A stretch of 64,000 nt of DNA, taken from NCBI GenBank assembly GCA_037783545.1, contig JBBELK010000006.1:880501-944500 (forward strand), in the 5' to 3' direction. The notes beneath the pieces are model-generated. The model had not been told where the DNA came from, ran no database searches, and was given only the letters and a program-made list of their open reading frames with translations. Source of the DNA: Henricia sp. BOLD:AAB3569. Its lineage: Eukaryota > Echinodermata > Asteroidea > Spinulosida > Echinasteridae. Each line of letters starts with the position of its first letter. Positions within the stretch are counted from its first letter, which is position 1. A program made the translations under genes and the position numbers. Positions 34,046 through 44,740 of the stretch are shown here, piece by piece.

Positions 34046-34840
34046 TTAGCCACAAACTTCCAAGTAAATACAGAAGTAACCGGTCACTTGAAATCCCCCG
34101 TTGTCTTCAGATTTAGTGGCATTGTTGAGCTGGCAGATTTTCCTTTCTTCCCGGGTCTTTTTCACGTTGAAGGAGCGACGGGTGGGATCAGCGACACACG
34201 CCATGCCACAGGCTGAGATGCTCTGGGTGACAAACTCGCGGGTGACATGGCCGAGCAGACATGCAGAGTCGGGAACCCGGCCATCGGGTTGGGTAGTGAC
34301 ACAGTAGCGAGGGGCTTTGGTCGGGCGTGGAGTGCCAACACCACGGCGAACACAAATGGCTCTGGGTTTTTTTTTATCACATTTTCTTATTTCCCACAGT
34401 CCGTCATGTTTGCGGCGGGCCACAACACAGTCCCGCTTTTTTGTGTTGCTTGATGGTTGCTCAGGAACCCAATACATGGAGCTCTGCACCCGAGCTTGTC
34501 CCTCGCACTCCCACTCATTTTCAATATTCATTCGACGCTTGCAGCCAACCCAGATGGGGCATCTAATGTCCTTTGAGACCATCTGAAACACGAACTGGTT
34601 CTCCTCGATCGATAGAGGCGCTGCCATCACTCCACCCATCTCCTTGCAAGCCTCCCAAGCCTCAGGCCAGGGTAAAGCAGGACCGGGGATTAGGCGGTAA
34701 CACGCCCGCTGCCAAAACCGCCAGTCTCGAGGGCAGGGGGACTGAACACTTGACGATGAAGGACAAACATCAGAACCCAAGACAGCTACATAGGCCATGC
34801 GGATAGCCAAGACAACAAGACCGTGCAAGTAGGATGCCAT
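34046..34840 (-). CDS. Secreted C-type lectin with PAN/apple domain, copy 2 (most diverged, intronless)
   Basis: A complete 264-residue single-exon ORF. The signal peptide region (1-29) is nearly identical to the other copies. The lectin domain (about 36-163) keeps the Cys frame and WVGC (97-100), but its long loop differs strongly: EQPS at 127-130 replaces GQPN, KKRDC replaces the QNC region, and DGLWEIRKC replaces DWKWANRVC. In the PAN domain a Cys conserved in copies 1 and 3 is Arg (R221, PTRRSF), which should remove one disulfide. The ORF is intact, so this may be a diverged functional lectin or an early decaying copy. Its neighbours are copies 1 and 3 in the same orientation. Confidence 0.88.
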   Translation of the reverse strand: MASYLHGLVVLAIRMAYVAVLGSDVCPSSSSVQSPCPRDWRFWQRACYRLIPGPALPWPEAWEACKEMGGVMAAPLSIEENQFVFQMVSKDIRCPIWVGCKRRMNIENEWECEGQARVQSSMYWVPEQPSSNTKKRDCVVARRKHDGLWEIRKCDKKKPRAICVRRGVGTPRPTKAPRYCVTTQPDGRVPDSACLLGHVTREFVTQSISACGMACVADPTRRSFNVKKTREERKICQLNNATKSEDNGGFQVTGYFCIYLEVCG

Positions 34841-34963
34841 GGCTCGTTCGTCTTAAATCTCTGAGCAAAAGGGATAGTTTGTTTCGGATAAACACGCTGA
34901 AGGTAACTACAGTACATACACGCACCACGAATAAAGCGAGTGTGCCCGTTGGTCAAACGATGC

Positions 34964-34974
34964 GAAATATATAA
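34964..34974 (-). promoter_or_regulatory. Putative TATA box, lectin copy 2
   Basis: The TATATAT-type site (minus strand) is at the same distance from the ATG as in copies 1 and 3, within the conserved upstream block. Confidence 0.5.
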
Positions 34975-35299
34975 CTACATGTAAACCTGGGAAAGGCGAA
35001 TCCGTAGTCATAGTTACGCCTTAACACCAAAGTTATTGTTATCCATGAAGGCTATATTTAATTTTGGTCGCCTTTTGGTGTTTATAGCAGTGGAACAAAT
35101 TTCAGTTTATTGCGGGGAGTCGGTTTCTTTGCCTAAGATAGGCCCTTTGTGAAAATGCGTTTAATCATGCATGTGTGCAATAATCGACGCTTTACAGGTA
35201 TATTGAAAATTAAGACATAATGAGGGCAGTGGAAGAATAAACAATGGCTACTGCAGAGTGACTGGGTAATCCAGCCCCTACCACAACAACTTGTTGTGG

Positions 35300-35740
35300 G
35301 GAAAAAAAGTGTTGATAGTTTTGGGAAGTACCAATGTTAGAGAATTCGGGACTGTAACTCAAAAGCACATGCACACCCTTATTTTAAGCTTAGTCATGCC
35401 TAGTATAGATTGTTACACAGTATGGGGTGACCGTTACGCATCTCATTGTCTTAAACAAATGTCTCAAACGTGCAGTCAGAATAGTACTGAAATGCGGCTT
35501 TTTAACTCTATCTACTGACATGTTCAAAAAGCTTGACTGGCTTCTCTATCCAGAGAGAAAGAAAGTTAAATACAAGAAAGCTGTTCTTGTTTTTAAGAGT
35601 ATAAATTCCTTAACCCCACAGTATATGGCAAGTCTATTGTGTCCCAAGATTTCACCGAAATTAGGCATCAGATTGATGAGTACTCTTCGTAATATGTTTG
35701 GGTACATGTAATTGCTACTGCCCAAATATCACATCCAAGG
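35300..35740 (+). pseudogene. Reverse transcriptase C-terminal fragment
   Basis: Pieces in two frames read IDCYTVWGDRY and then CLKRAVRIVLK, FKKLDWLLYPER, KKAVLVFKSINSLTPQYM. This order (Y-x-x-x-VWG, RA-R-I, F-x-x-L-x-WL, R, LV-x-KS-x-N-x-L-x-P-x-Y) is the known C-terminal tail of CR1/Jockey-type non-LTR reverse transcriptases. At least one frameshift breaks it. It lies at the upstream edge of lectin copy 2. Confidence 0.75.
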
Positions 35741-35799
35741 GACGAATTTGAATTCGGGGAGATTGTCATGGGTTTTTGATCCATACATGTACAATGCCA

Positions 35800-36322
35800 G
35801 GGCATAGGTCTGCCATAGCCCAGTTTACGGGTCTACGCACAGTGGTGTTTTTGGACTCGTGTCGTTCGTGTTCGAACACCGAAGCCGCTAGATGCAAAAA
35901 AAAAACGATCGGTAGACACTATTTGTGCACAGAAAATTTGGCTTTTCGCCCTCCTTTCAGACCCGGGTCTCATTCGCCTTTTTCAAGTCACCTTTGGGGT
36001 AGGGTTGAACCCCGCGATTGTCAAGGACGCTTGTACTTTAAACGCTACCCGAATACAGATTCAGCAATTTGAGTATCCTTGGGGCAGTGCCCGCCATGTA
36101 GTATATTTAATTGACCAATCTGGCACTAGTGCCGCAACACCTCACAACTAGCTCACGCATGCGCTACAGTTACAATTAGTGGTGACTTTTGTGGTTTCTG
36201 AAGGCGAGTTGAAGCCGAATCAAGGTGTAGTGTAAACGCGGCAAATGTTCAGTTTTGCGGTCACAATAAAAATGCTTAGTATGAATCCACCTTTTTGCCG
36301 GTTCGAGTGTAAACATGGTGTA
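35800..36322 (-). repeat. MITE family B, inverted, between lectin units 2 and 3
   Basis: acccgggtctcattcgcctt, ggttgaaccccgcgattgtc, ggttcgagtgtaaacatggt. The left end is not clear. It separates unit 2 from unit 3. Confidence 0.65.
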
Positions 36323-36343
36323 ATAGTCCAGTGCAGTAACGTT

Positions 36344-36475
36344 AATTCATTTAAATGCTTGGGTGTTATTATTGATGAAACAACCAACATGTCGAATATG
36401 TAAGAAGACAGTTTCCTCAAAACTAGCCTATTGGCCTGTTAATGGTACATTTTTTTATTGACTGTCTGTTATCTT
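36344..36475 (+). pseudogene. Reverse transcriptase fragment (LGVIIDE region), second copy
   Basis: The sequence is nearly the same as the fragment at 32563, reading NSFKCLGVIIDET and then a degraded HVEYV segment. It opens lectin unit 3, so the fragment was part of the duplicated DNA. Confidence 0.6.
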
Positions 36476-36519
36476 TAACAACCTGCTTTTTCGCGTTTAG
36501 GTCGACCGGTTATGGGTAA

Positions 36520-36785
36520 AAAAGGCGTATTAGGACGACCGATAGCCGGTCGTCCTAACGCCAAGTGCTTCAAAAACCATCTTTATTAGGTCAAAAACCA
36601 TTTTTATTAGGTTTCTCACCATTTTTATTAGGTTTGTAACCATTTTCGTCTAGGTTGAAAAACATTTTTATGAGAACTTTAAGTCGAAAAAATGGGTGTC
36701 AACGGCAGAGTTTCTTGCCGACAAATTTGCCGTTTTAGTGGTTCCCCAGAGCACTCTTCCCAAAACGGTTGTCCTAATACGGGAA
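36520..36785. repeat. TIR element, TTAGGACGACC type, in lectin unit 3
   Basis: cgtattaggacgaccg and cggttgtcctaatacg are inverted. Four accatttttattaggt-type words lie inside, as in the element at 30113, of which it is a relative at another site. Confidence 0.7.
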
Positions 36786-37292
36786 AAGTAGTTATCAAAC
36801 ATACTACATGTATTTCTATATTGCTATCGGACATTTACAAAAATTATACAATTTACGCGGAAGCAGTTCTTAATCGTGTCCCCTGAATCATTTTATATTA
36901 CTGTACCGGTATACTGCTGGTTTTAAAGGTACAGACTACCATGCATTCCAAGCCTCGCTGTAATAGGACGAAGCTGTAATTGGAAGGCGTATTAGTCTCC
37001 AACCTTTTCGATTAGCAGGTTACCGTTTTACAGAGCTGATTCAGGGAACACGACTGACAGTTGCTTTTTCATGAATCAAGTCCAATAAGACGAATACGCA
37101 CAAAAAGATGTGACGTCATGATGAAGTCATGGCTGCTTTTCATATAATACTTTGTTGCCATCAGGTATATTTTGTACAACACGATTAAACCTGCACAATG
37201 TACATCTACCACAAAATAAGAATTATATCAAGAATTATATCACAAACTCAATACATGATTTACAAACATCAAAAAGCAAAAGTACAACATTA

Positions 37293-37632
37293 TTAAAGGA
37301 GCATGTCCAGATCACATTATTGAACCCTCCATTTTTCTCATGGGTGTTAAGATTTTGATACCATGTTATTTTTTTCTCCATTTTGAAATTTCGCGTTCTC
37401 AATCCGTATATTTTCAAGGATATCGTCAAAAAAACCACCGATGTTTTGTAAACTTCTAGTTCTATAAAGCAGTGTAGTAATGACACCAGCCTTTTTTGCT
37501 TCCACATCCAAATTGGAGATTGCAAATTTCTTGTTTTTTTGCCATGGATAGTATTTTGGGGAGGTATTTTATATGATTGTTAGGTTAGAGCGAAATCCAT
37601 TTTTTGTATAAAATCTAGTCACCTACTTTTAA
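37293..37632. repeat. TTAA-ended MITE, family P, lectin unit 3
   Basis: TTAAAGGAGCATGTCCAGAT on the left; the right end is decayed (tctagtcacctacttttaa). Confidence 0.7.
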
Positions 37633-37980
37633 AAAAATAAACGATAGTCCGATCCATCGTCCAATAAAAGTGTAAACATATCATTTTTTTGTGCTGATTG
37701 GCCGACTATCACTACAATTACTACAAATATTTTTTTTTTTTTTTAATACAACAATCACAACAAGTGCCTGACTGTTTTCTAAACACTGCCAACGATTTGC
37801 CAAATTTAATCAGTCTGCATGCTTTCCCCTTTAGGTACAAGTCCGCGAACAGGTTTAAACAAGTTAGTGTTCATTCCATGTCCAGACAATCCTCTGATAT
37901 CCATACGTAAAAATTTGAACGTGTCCGTATTTTAAGCGTAGCAGTACTCTGAAATTGACGGCAAACAGTCAATCAAACTT

Positions 37981-38763
37981 TTAGCCACAAACTTCCAAGT
38001 AAATACAGGAGTAACCGGTCACTTGAAATCCCTCATTGTCTTCAGATTTAGTGGCATTGTTGAGCTGGCAGATTTTCCTTTCTTCCCGGGTCTTTTTCAC
38101 GTTGAAGGAGCGGCAGGTGGGATCAGCGACACACGCCATGCCACAGGCTGAGATGCTTTGGGTGACAAACTCGCGGGTGACATGGCCGAGCAGACATGCA
38201 GAGTCGGGAACCCGGCCATCGGTTTGGGTAGCGACGCAGTAGCGAGGGGCTTTGGTTGGGCACGTGCCAACATCGCGGTGAACACAAACGGCTTTGCGTT
38301 TTTTATAACAAAGTCTGTTGCCCCACTTCCAGTCGTGGTTGCGGTTGGCCACAACACAGTTCTGGTTTATGTTGTTTGGCTGACCAAGATACCAATACAT
38401 GGAGCTCTTCGCCCGATCTTGTCCCTCGCACTCCCACTCATTTTCATTATTCATTCGACGCTTGCAACCAACCCAGGGGCAGCCAATAATGTCTTTTGGG
38501 ACCATCTGAAACATGAACTGGTTCTCCTCTTTCGACCGAGGTGCTGCCATCACTCCACCCATCTCCTTGCAAGCCTCCCAAGCCTCAGGCCAGGGTAAAG
38601 CGGGACCGGGGATCAGGCGGTAACAGGCCCCCTGCCAAAACTGCCAGTCCCGAGGGCAAGGGGACTGAACACTTGACGATGAAGGACAAACATCAGAACC
38701 CAAGACAGCTACATAGGCCATGCGGATAGCCAAGACAACAAGACCGTGCAAGTAGGATGCCAT
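37981..38763 (-). CDS. Secreted C-type lectin with PAN/apple domain, copy 3 (intronless)
   Basis: A complete 260-residue single-exon ORF. It shares the signal peptide with copies 1 and 2. The front of its lectin domain resembles copy 2 (PGPALPWPEAWEACKEMGG), while its ligand loop resembles copy 1 (GQPN at 127-130, QNC, DWKWGNRLC). Its PAN domain is nearly identical to that of copy 1, including the Cys lost in copy 2. This mosaic suggests gene conversion or unequal crossing-over between copies (inference). A second Cys (C95, IIGCPWVGC) next to the WVGC motif is shared in kind with copy 2 but absent in copy 1. Confidence 0.9.
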   Translation of the reverse strand: MASYLHGLVVLAIRMAYVAVLGSDVCPSSSSVQSPCPRDWQFWQGACYRLIPGPALPWPEAWEACKEMGGVMAAPRSKEENQFMFQMVPKDIIGCPWVGCKRRMNNENEWECEGQDRAKSSMYWYLGQPNNINQNCVVANRNHDWKWGNRLCYKKRKAVCVHRDVGTCPTKAPRYCVATQTDGRVPDSACLLGHVTREFVTQSISACGMACVADPTCRSFNVKKTREERKICQLNNATKSEDNEGFQVTGYSCIYLEVCG

Positions 38764-38882
38764 GGCTCGCTCGTCTTAAATCTCTGAGCAAAAGGGATGG
38801 TTTGTTTCGGATAGACACGCTGAAAGGTAACTACATACACGCACCACGAATGAAGCGAGTGTGCCCGTTGATCAAACGATGC

Positions 38883-38893
38883 GAAATATATAA
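38883..38893 (-). promoter_or_regulatory. Putative TATA box, lectin copy 3
   Basis: The TATATAT-type site (minus strand) matches those of copies 1 and 2 in sequence and in distance from the ATG (about 125 bp). Confidence 0.5.
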
Positions 38894-39224
38894 CTGAAGC
38901 TGGGAAAGGATGTTTATTTCAGGCGAATCCGTAACCATAGTTACGCCTTAACACCAAAGTTATTGTTATCCATGAAGGCTATATTTCATTTTGGTCGCCT
39001 TTTGGTGTTTATAGCAGTGGAACAAATTTCAGTTTATTGCGGGAGTCGGTTTCTTTGCCTGAGATAGGCCTGATTAAACGCAAAAAGCGTTTAATAATAT
39101 TCAACGGTTTGTGGCTATATTGAAAATGTAGACATAATGAGGACAGTGGAAGAATATGCAATGGCTCGATATCTTGCTTGAAATTTTAGTGACTGGGTAC
39201 ATCATGTCCCAAAAACAACTACTT

Positions 39225-39895
39225 GTGAATGTTGATACTTTTTGGAAGAATTCGGGACTGTGTAACTCGGAAGCACATGCACACCATTATTTTAAGCTTA
39301 GTCATGCCTATTGAGCTTGTGCCAATTGACATCATTTTGGGAGTCAAATCATGCCGTGTCGTTGTAATGCAATATGCGTGTGCATTGTGTGTGTCCATAG
39401 CGTGCGTAACGCAACGCGCAATGCTATGGCTCCCATTGGTGAATTAAACCGCGTTACGCCCACCAGAGACACACACAGCGCGCACGCACATCGCTTCCAC
39501 AATGACTCAACATCATTTGACTCCCAAAATGGTGTATTTGCACGTGTTCGATGGGGTCAATACTGTTACTTTCTAACTTCATCTACTGACGTGTTCAAAA
39601 AGCTTGACTGGCTTCTCTATCCAGAGAGAGAGTTAAATACAAGAAAGCTGTTCTTGTTTTTAAGAGTATAAATTCCTTAGCCCCACAGTATATGGCAAGT
39701 CTATTTACACCACGTGTACAAAGTCAAGAAACTCGTCAATATGCCAAAAAGTTTGTTTGCACAAAAGGAGTCTTACGCCTCAAGCTTTGCTGTAACTGGT
39801 GCCGCAATTTGGAACAACAGTGCACACCTTAGAACTACATGTATGTCTTCTCTGAGCTTATTCAAATCAGTACTTCATTAAACGTATATACAATA
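39225..39895 (+). pseudogene. Reverse transcriptase C-terminal fragment, second copy, interrupted
   Basis: The copy contains FKKLDWLLYPER and, further on in other frames, the typical end of the protein (GAAIWNNSAHLR, SLSLFKSVLH). Frameshifts break it, and a TIR element at about 39335-39540 splits it. It corresponds to the fragment at 35300-35740. Confidence 0.7.
39335..39540. repeat. TIR element in the reverse transcriptase remnant
   Basis: The ends are inverted: cattttgggagtcaaatcat on the left and the reverse complement (atttgactcccaaaatgg) on the right, about 200 bp apart. One end (ttttgggagtcaaatgaacc) recurs alone at about 20868. It is a MITE-like element of unknown superfamily. Confidence 0.65.
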
Positions 39896-40254
39896 TTCAC
39901 ATGATGCAACTTTATTAAGGAGCCGGAAGGGAATTTCCCTGTTTTTTCCTAAAAGGTTTGTTTTTTAATAATGTGTTTAAAACATTATTTCTAATGTGTT
40001 TGCAGGGCCCCAATGGAAACCAGTTCTAGCAAACTGTTTGGGCCCACCCTGGGTAAAAAAAATAAATAAATAAATGAGTAAATAAGTAAATAATTAAATA
40101 GCATCTGTACTGATTTCCTTTCACATGCGCACTTAGTATCCACTTGACCAGACTAAATATTTGTTGCCATGTTGTGCGTGCGGCAGGTGTGAACAGAATC
40201 AATACCGTGTTCACCGCCCCTCCCTCCACCCCCCACTCCCCCGACTAGACACCA

Positions 40255-40528
40255 GGGCCCAATTTCATAGAGCTGCTTAAGCGCTAGCTGAAAACGTGTG
40301 CTTACTGTAGCAGAAAAGTTGTGCTAACGTTAAGGCTATTTCACGGCCGCGGCGTGCTTAAGCATGGGCGCGCTTGGAAACCGTCATTGTTGCGTCACTA
40401 TCTTAAGCAAAATTTGGCTCTGTGGTAAGGCAGGTTTTCAGTTGCTTACCGTTAACGATGTCTATGAAATAGCCTGACGCTCGGTTAACGGTAAATGGGC
40501 TGTTAAACAGCTCTATGAAATTGGGCCC
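40255..40528. repeat. MITE with GGGCCCAATTTCATAG termini
   Basis: gggcccaatttcatagagct mirrors agctctatgaaattgggccc. Elements with these ends are, to my knowledge, widespread in marine invertebrate genomes. Confidence 0.8.
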
Positions 40529-41324
40529 AGGAGGCACCCATGCATGTTCCTCCTAGTTAATTTGCTTTTGGGGGCACCGTGATGCACCGGTTTTTCGTTG
40601 TCCGGCATTTTTCTACTGAAGCATAAAATGCCCCCTGCTCTGCATTAAACAGCACGAAAAGCTATCCGGGTCACAAGCATTGCATTCTGTGCTGTGTGTA
40701 CTTCTGGTGCACCCGGCAAATGTTACACTGATGTGTTTCTATACTGTGAAAGACAATCAGTATTACAATGCATACCACCTCGAGAGGTGGTTAATGGTTC
40801 ACGGCAGGATATCTGGCATTACACGGAAAATTGTTCACTCTGTTCCGTTTCTACTGGACCCTTGGACAGGAACTCCGAACTACATGGCATTAATCGGCAA
40901 CTGCTCCTCAGTAGAAACACGCAAATAGTTGCATTTAAATTTCTAGGAGTACCGGTAGTCGGGTACCCTCCCTAGACAGCAAGTAGACTTTTTCTAAGAA
41001 GCAGACTACTTGGCTTGCCTCCAGGGAGATGGTTGCTCATGGCTCTGTCTGGCATCTGGTTGTTTTTATAACTTTTCGGAGAATCTCCGTTTGCTTTGGT
41101 GGTGTGATCAAATCATGTTACTTTTATAAGACTTATATTTCACTAAAAGTGGCACTCCCATTGGACTTTCTTTGGTTAAAATACTGTGGCTGTTCGTTCT
41201 AATGGAGGTTCCGGCTGTTTCGTGGAGACCTTAACCTTAAGCACTGCTGAATGCTTGCTAGCTTCAAGCGCAAAATCTGCTAAATAAGTCTGTGAATATA
41301 GCCTTTGATGTTTTCTGTTAGCGC
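40529..41324. other. Unassigned DNA in intron 7 with MITE fragment
   Basis: 40560-40930 has tttctactgaag and ctcagtagaaacacgc, related to the element at 13595. Nothing else is recognised. Confidence 0.4.
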
Positions 41325-41846
41325 TTAAAGGTAGTCTACATGATTGGTAAACCGTTACAAATAGTTTCATCCTCCTGTGTGATTGAAGATATGCATGATT
41401 AAAACCAACTTGAGTAAAAATCAGCTCTGTACTTCGTCTAACTTTTGAGAAAACAGTGTCGTTATCCTCCTGAAAGCTTTCCAGTCACTTCGCCCTGAAC
41501 CACAGCCTGCACACGAAGTGGTTTTTGGGCGAAGTGGTTGGGCGAACGTGTTTGGGGAAGTGGTTTTTGGGCGATGGGGGTTTTGGGCGAAGTGGTTTAG
41601 GGCGAGGTGGTCCAGGGCGAGGTGGCTTTTGGGCAAAGTGACCGACATCGTTTTTGAAAAAAAACATTCGTCTCACGAGACGAAAAATATGTTTTACTAA
41701 TTTCTCAAAGACTAGGCTATAGCACTTAATTCAGACAAAACCATTTCAGGGGAAGTTTTCTACCTTCATCATGTTTATATTACAAGTGTAAGTTATGTGT
41801 AAATCTGTGAACATTTTCGAGATGCCAATCATGTGTTCTACCTTTA
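41325..41846 (-). repeat. TTAA-ended MITE, family E, inverted
   Basis: It starts ttaaaggtagtctacatgat; the right end is ccaatcatgtgttctacctt. The middle is an array of ggcgaagtggttttgggcga words. Confidence 0.75.
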
Positions 41847-43077
41847 CGCAGCACCATGAAATTGGCCCCAGGTCAGTGCTGTCAGTGCTCAACTCAGCGA
41901 TAACACATTCATGATTAGTGTAAGACGTAACCTTTAGTAACATCTGCATTAAGGATTTACAGGCTTGCTGTGTGATGGGATATTAACGAAAAAATGTCAA
42001 CATGATTGGATAATCCCCTACTACACAGTTCAACCTGCATGGCTGTAAAGGGCCTCTATCTATCTGTCTTTGCATTAAATGAAATATTTTGTCATTTAAA
42101 AAAAATATTAACCTCCCAATGTGACACTCTTTAGGGTTTCCCACTAGACTAAACTTTGGGGTGGGCCCCGGGGTGACGCATGGGTGAAAATAAGCCCCAA
42201 TTCCCACTTGAAATTCTCACCCCTGCGCAACCCCAAGATTGCTCTTTCCCCGGGGCAAGTTCAACCAGGGTTAAAAATCTTGGTCCCGGGGTGAAACAAT
42301 TTCCCAAGGGCGAAAATGGTAATGTGAAACGGGGCAGGGGGGAGTTTTTACTTGTTCAAGTGTGGGACAAGTTGCTAATCTCCGGGGTGAGTTCGCCCCG
42401 GAGCGAGTTTGAGAACACGTGGGAATCGACAGGCTTGAACTTGGAGGGGAAATATTGTATGTCACCCCAGGGTGGCCCGGGAATGGTTGTTGTAGTGGGA
42501 AAAGGTCTTTTGTGAGGTCAGTTTAGGAACTCGGCAGTTAAAGGAAAACAGGGGAATTAATACAGGAAATCAGCTATGTTTTATTTATTTTCTTTATTCC
42601 ATTTATTTACCCAGGGTGTGCCCAAACTAAAACTAATTTCCGTTGGAGTCCTGCAATCATTCATTGAATGCAATGAAAATAAAACAAAAATTAAAAAGGT
42701 GTAATATGAAGCTTTGATTTTGTAACACCAAGGGGATTTTCAGGATTTACCCGTAAACAACTTGACTTCATCACTTCACTTTCTCAATTCTTTTACTTCC
42801 TTAAACCCTGGGCCCGATAAACAGGTTGAGAAAGTCCCGAAAGAAATTGAAATATGTTTGTTTCAATATTTCTTCTCTTCTTATTCTTTTTGTTTTCCGG
42901 GAAACAAGGCCATAAATAAGATAAGTGTTTACTTGATAAGTTGAAATTGAGCAAATCGAACCTGGTTAAATTCAGCGTATTTGTATTTGGAAATACTGAG
43001 TTCCCGCAGAGGTCACAGCATGGTGTTAAGGTTATATAAATTGGCCTCCTTTATCCAATCATACTGAGAAATTTAAC
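41847..43077. other. Unassigned DNA around the family G element
   Basis: Outside 42133-42510 no exon or repeat is supported. Confidence 0.3.
42133..42510. repeat. GC-rich MITE, family G, inverted
   Basis: gggtttcccactagactaaa and gtagtgggaaaaggtctttt are the ends; gtgaaaataagccccaattc is the shared inside. Confidence 0.7.
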
Positions 43078-43495
43078 TTAAGGCCTGTCCGCATTGGACT
43101 TTTTTGGGGAAAAATTGCCGAGGCGATGGGTACTTTCATATTTTAAGTCCAATGCGGACAGCCCAGGACGTTTTCCTCTCAGTAACTTTTCCCGAGTCCA
43201 GCGGTTGGGTTTTCCTGGCCAATTGCTGCCCAGGAAAAAATTTACCAGGGAACTTTTCCCGAGACGATGTACAATGCGGACACGGCAAGTCGGTAAAAGC
43301 ACTCTGGAAGCGTACGTCCGGGGCGTGAAGGTCACACTGTGAGGGAACACTGCGCATGCTCTTTAGCGGTCTCGGTAATATTTTCCTGTGTCAAAAAGTC
43401 CAAATGTGGACGGCAGTAAAATTTAGCCATTTGTCGGCGGTTACCATCGTCGGCGGTAAAACCTCTTAAAAAACAAGTCCAATGCGGACACAGCT
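43078..43495. repeat. MITE family D
   Basis: TTAAGGCCTGTCCGCATTGG to acaagtccaatgcggacaca. The inside matches the other copies, including the gagacgatg and gaagcgtacgtccggg segments. Confidence 0.75.
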
Positions 43496-44740
43496 TCAGT
43501 ATAACTTGTGTCAGTGTGTGAGTTTAACTTCGAATCTTTTCTTTTTCTGACATAGAGCATGCATAGAGTAAATCTTGCATAATTCGGACTAGCTTGAGTT
43601 GGCTTTCCACTTATCTCGGACAAAATCGCTTGGAATGTTTGATTTTTTATGTTAAATATCAAAAAATCTTTGATTTTAAAGCCGGATTGCATAAGTGAGA
43701 CTTTTGCTTAATACCGCTGACAAATCATCCTGTAACATTTTGTTAAATTCTGTGCGTTGTACTTTAATTAAGTCAGAATTGATACATTCGGATATTTGTT
43801 CATTCCAGTCTCAATGTGAATTTTTCTGTTGAAAGAATTTTTGGGCATACTCGGTGTGTTGGGAATATTACAGAATTTCTGCAAAGCAACCCAGTGTGCA
43901 CACACATTATTAACAGCAGGACGTTCGCATACAAAAACATTCTCATGCTTGGTAAATAGGGTCAGAGATCGAAACCCGGCTGTTTTCCAGGAATTACCAT
44001 GCTCTAGGCCTTGTTTATTCTTAGTCTTCCTGTTTTTGTCCTTTTGTGGCATCTTTATTTTGTTGTATTTTAATTTGAATTCCTCATATGCAGATTTGTT
44101 GACTTGCTGACTCAAACTTGATGTTTTTGACTTGAGGCTTGGCTTTAGAGCTGACTTGAGACTTAACTTGCGACTCACTTGGCTTGTGGCTTGGCTTGCG
44201 GCTTGGCTTGCGGCTTGGCTTGCGGCTTGGCTTGCAGCTTTGCCTGCAGCTTGGCTTGTCTTGGCCTGTCTTGGCTTGACTTGGGACTCGACTTGGGACT
44301 TGAATGCATAGTTCCGAGATTGCAAATTAACACCGCCCCCCTTGGATATTATTGTTGCTATGCCTCACACGCTATCATCAAAATGTCCACACACACTGCA
44401 CAAACCAATGGGACTTTCAACGGAAAGCACAGATTCATTGGAGAAAACTCAAAGGTATTCATGTTTCAGGGTCGACAGTTGCTGTAGCACGCACTTAGTA
44501 AAAGGCCAGTGATACAAAGATGTCGTACATTCATAAAAGTTCGCTTTCATACCTTTGAACAGCGAATCGCACGGCCTTGAAACCAAAAATTCACCCGGAA
44601 CACCGCATAGGCCGCACACAACGTATCGGCAGAAAATCGCGTAATGATGTTGCTGTGAGGCAACTTGCACTTTGACCTATGTGGGCGCTGTCTGCTAGCT
44701 CTGTTGTGATTGGTCGGCGGGTTCGGTTGATTGACAGGTC
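43496..44740. other. Low-complexity region with TTGGCTTGCGGC repeat
   Basis: At 44160-44290 the word cttggcttgcgg repeats, giving an apparent SQAA-repeat ORF on the minus strand (43768-44325). A possible old SINE box B (gggtttcgatct, minus) lies near 43970. I do not support a gene. Confidence 0.5.

Larger units (their letters stand above)
32562..35740. repeat. Lectin duplication unit 2, with reverse-transcriptase fragments at both edges
   Basis: This unit repeats unit 1 and unit 3 in order and orientation. It starts with a reverse-transcriptase fragment (LGVIFDE) and ends with another (FKKLDWL), with lectin copy 2 between them on the other strand. It has a private insertion at about 32888-33017, absent from units 1 and 3. 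Confidence 0.8.
36342..39900. repeat. Lectin duplication unit 3, with reverse-transcriptase fragments at both edges
   Basis: Same structure as unit 2: an LGVIIDE fragment, lectin copy 3 in antisense, then the FKKLDWL fragment. Private insertions are a TIR element at about 36520-36785 and another at 39335-39540 within the reverse-transcriptase remnant. Confidence 0.8.

Noticed and set aside
43768..44325. 185-codon minus-strand ORF with SQAA repeats
   Set aside because: Most of it is translated low-complexity DNA (ttggcttgcggc repeat); no domain, and no splice or start support.
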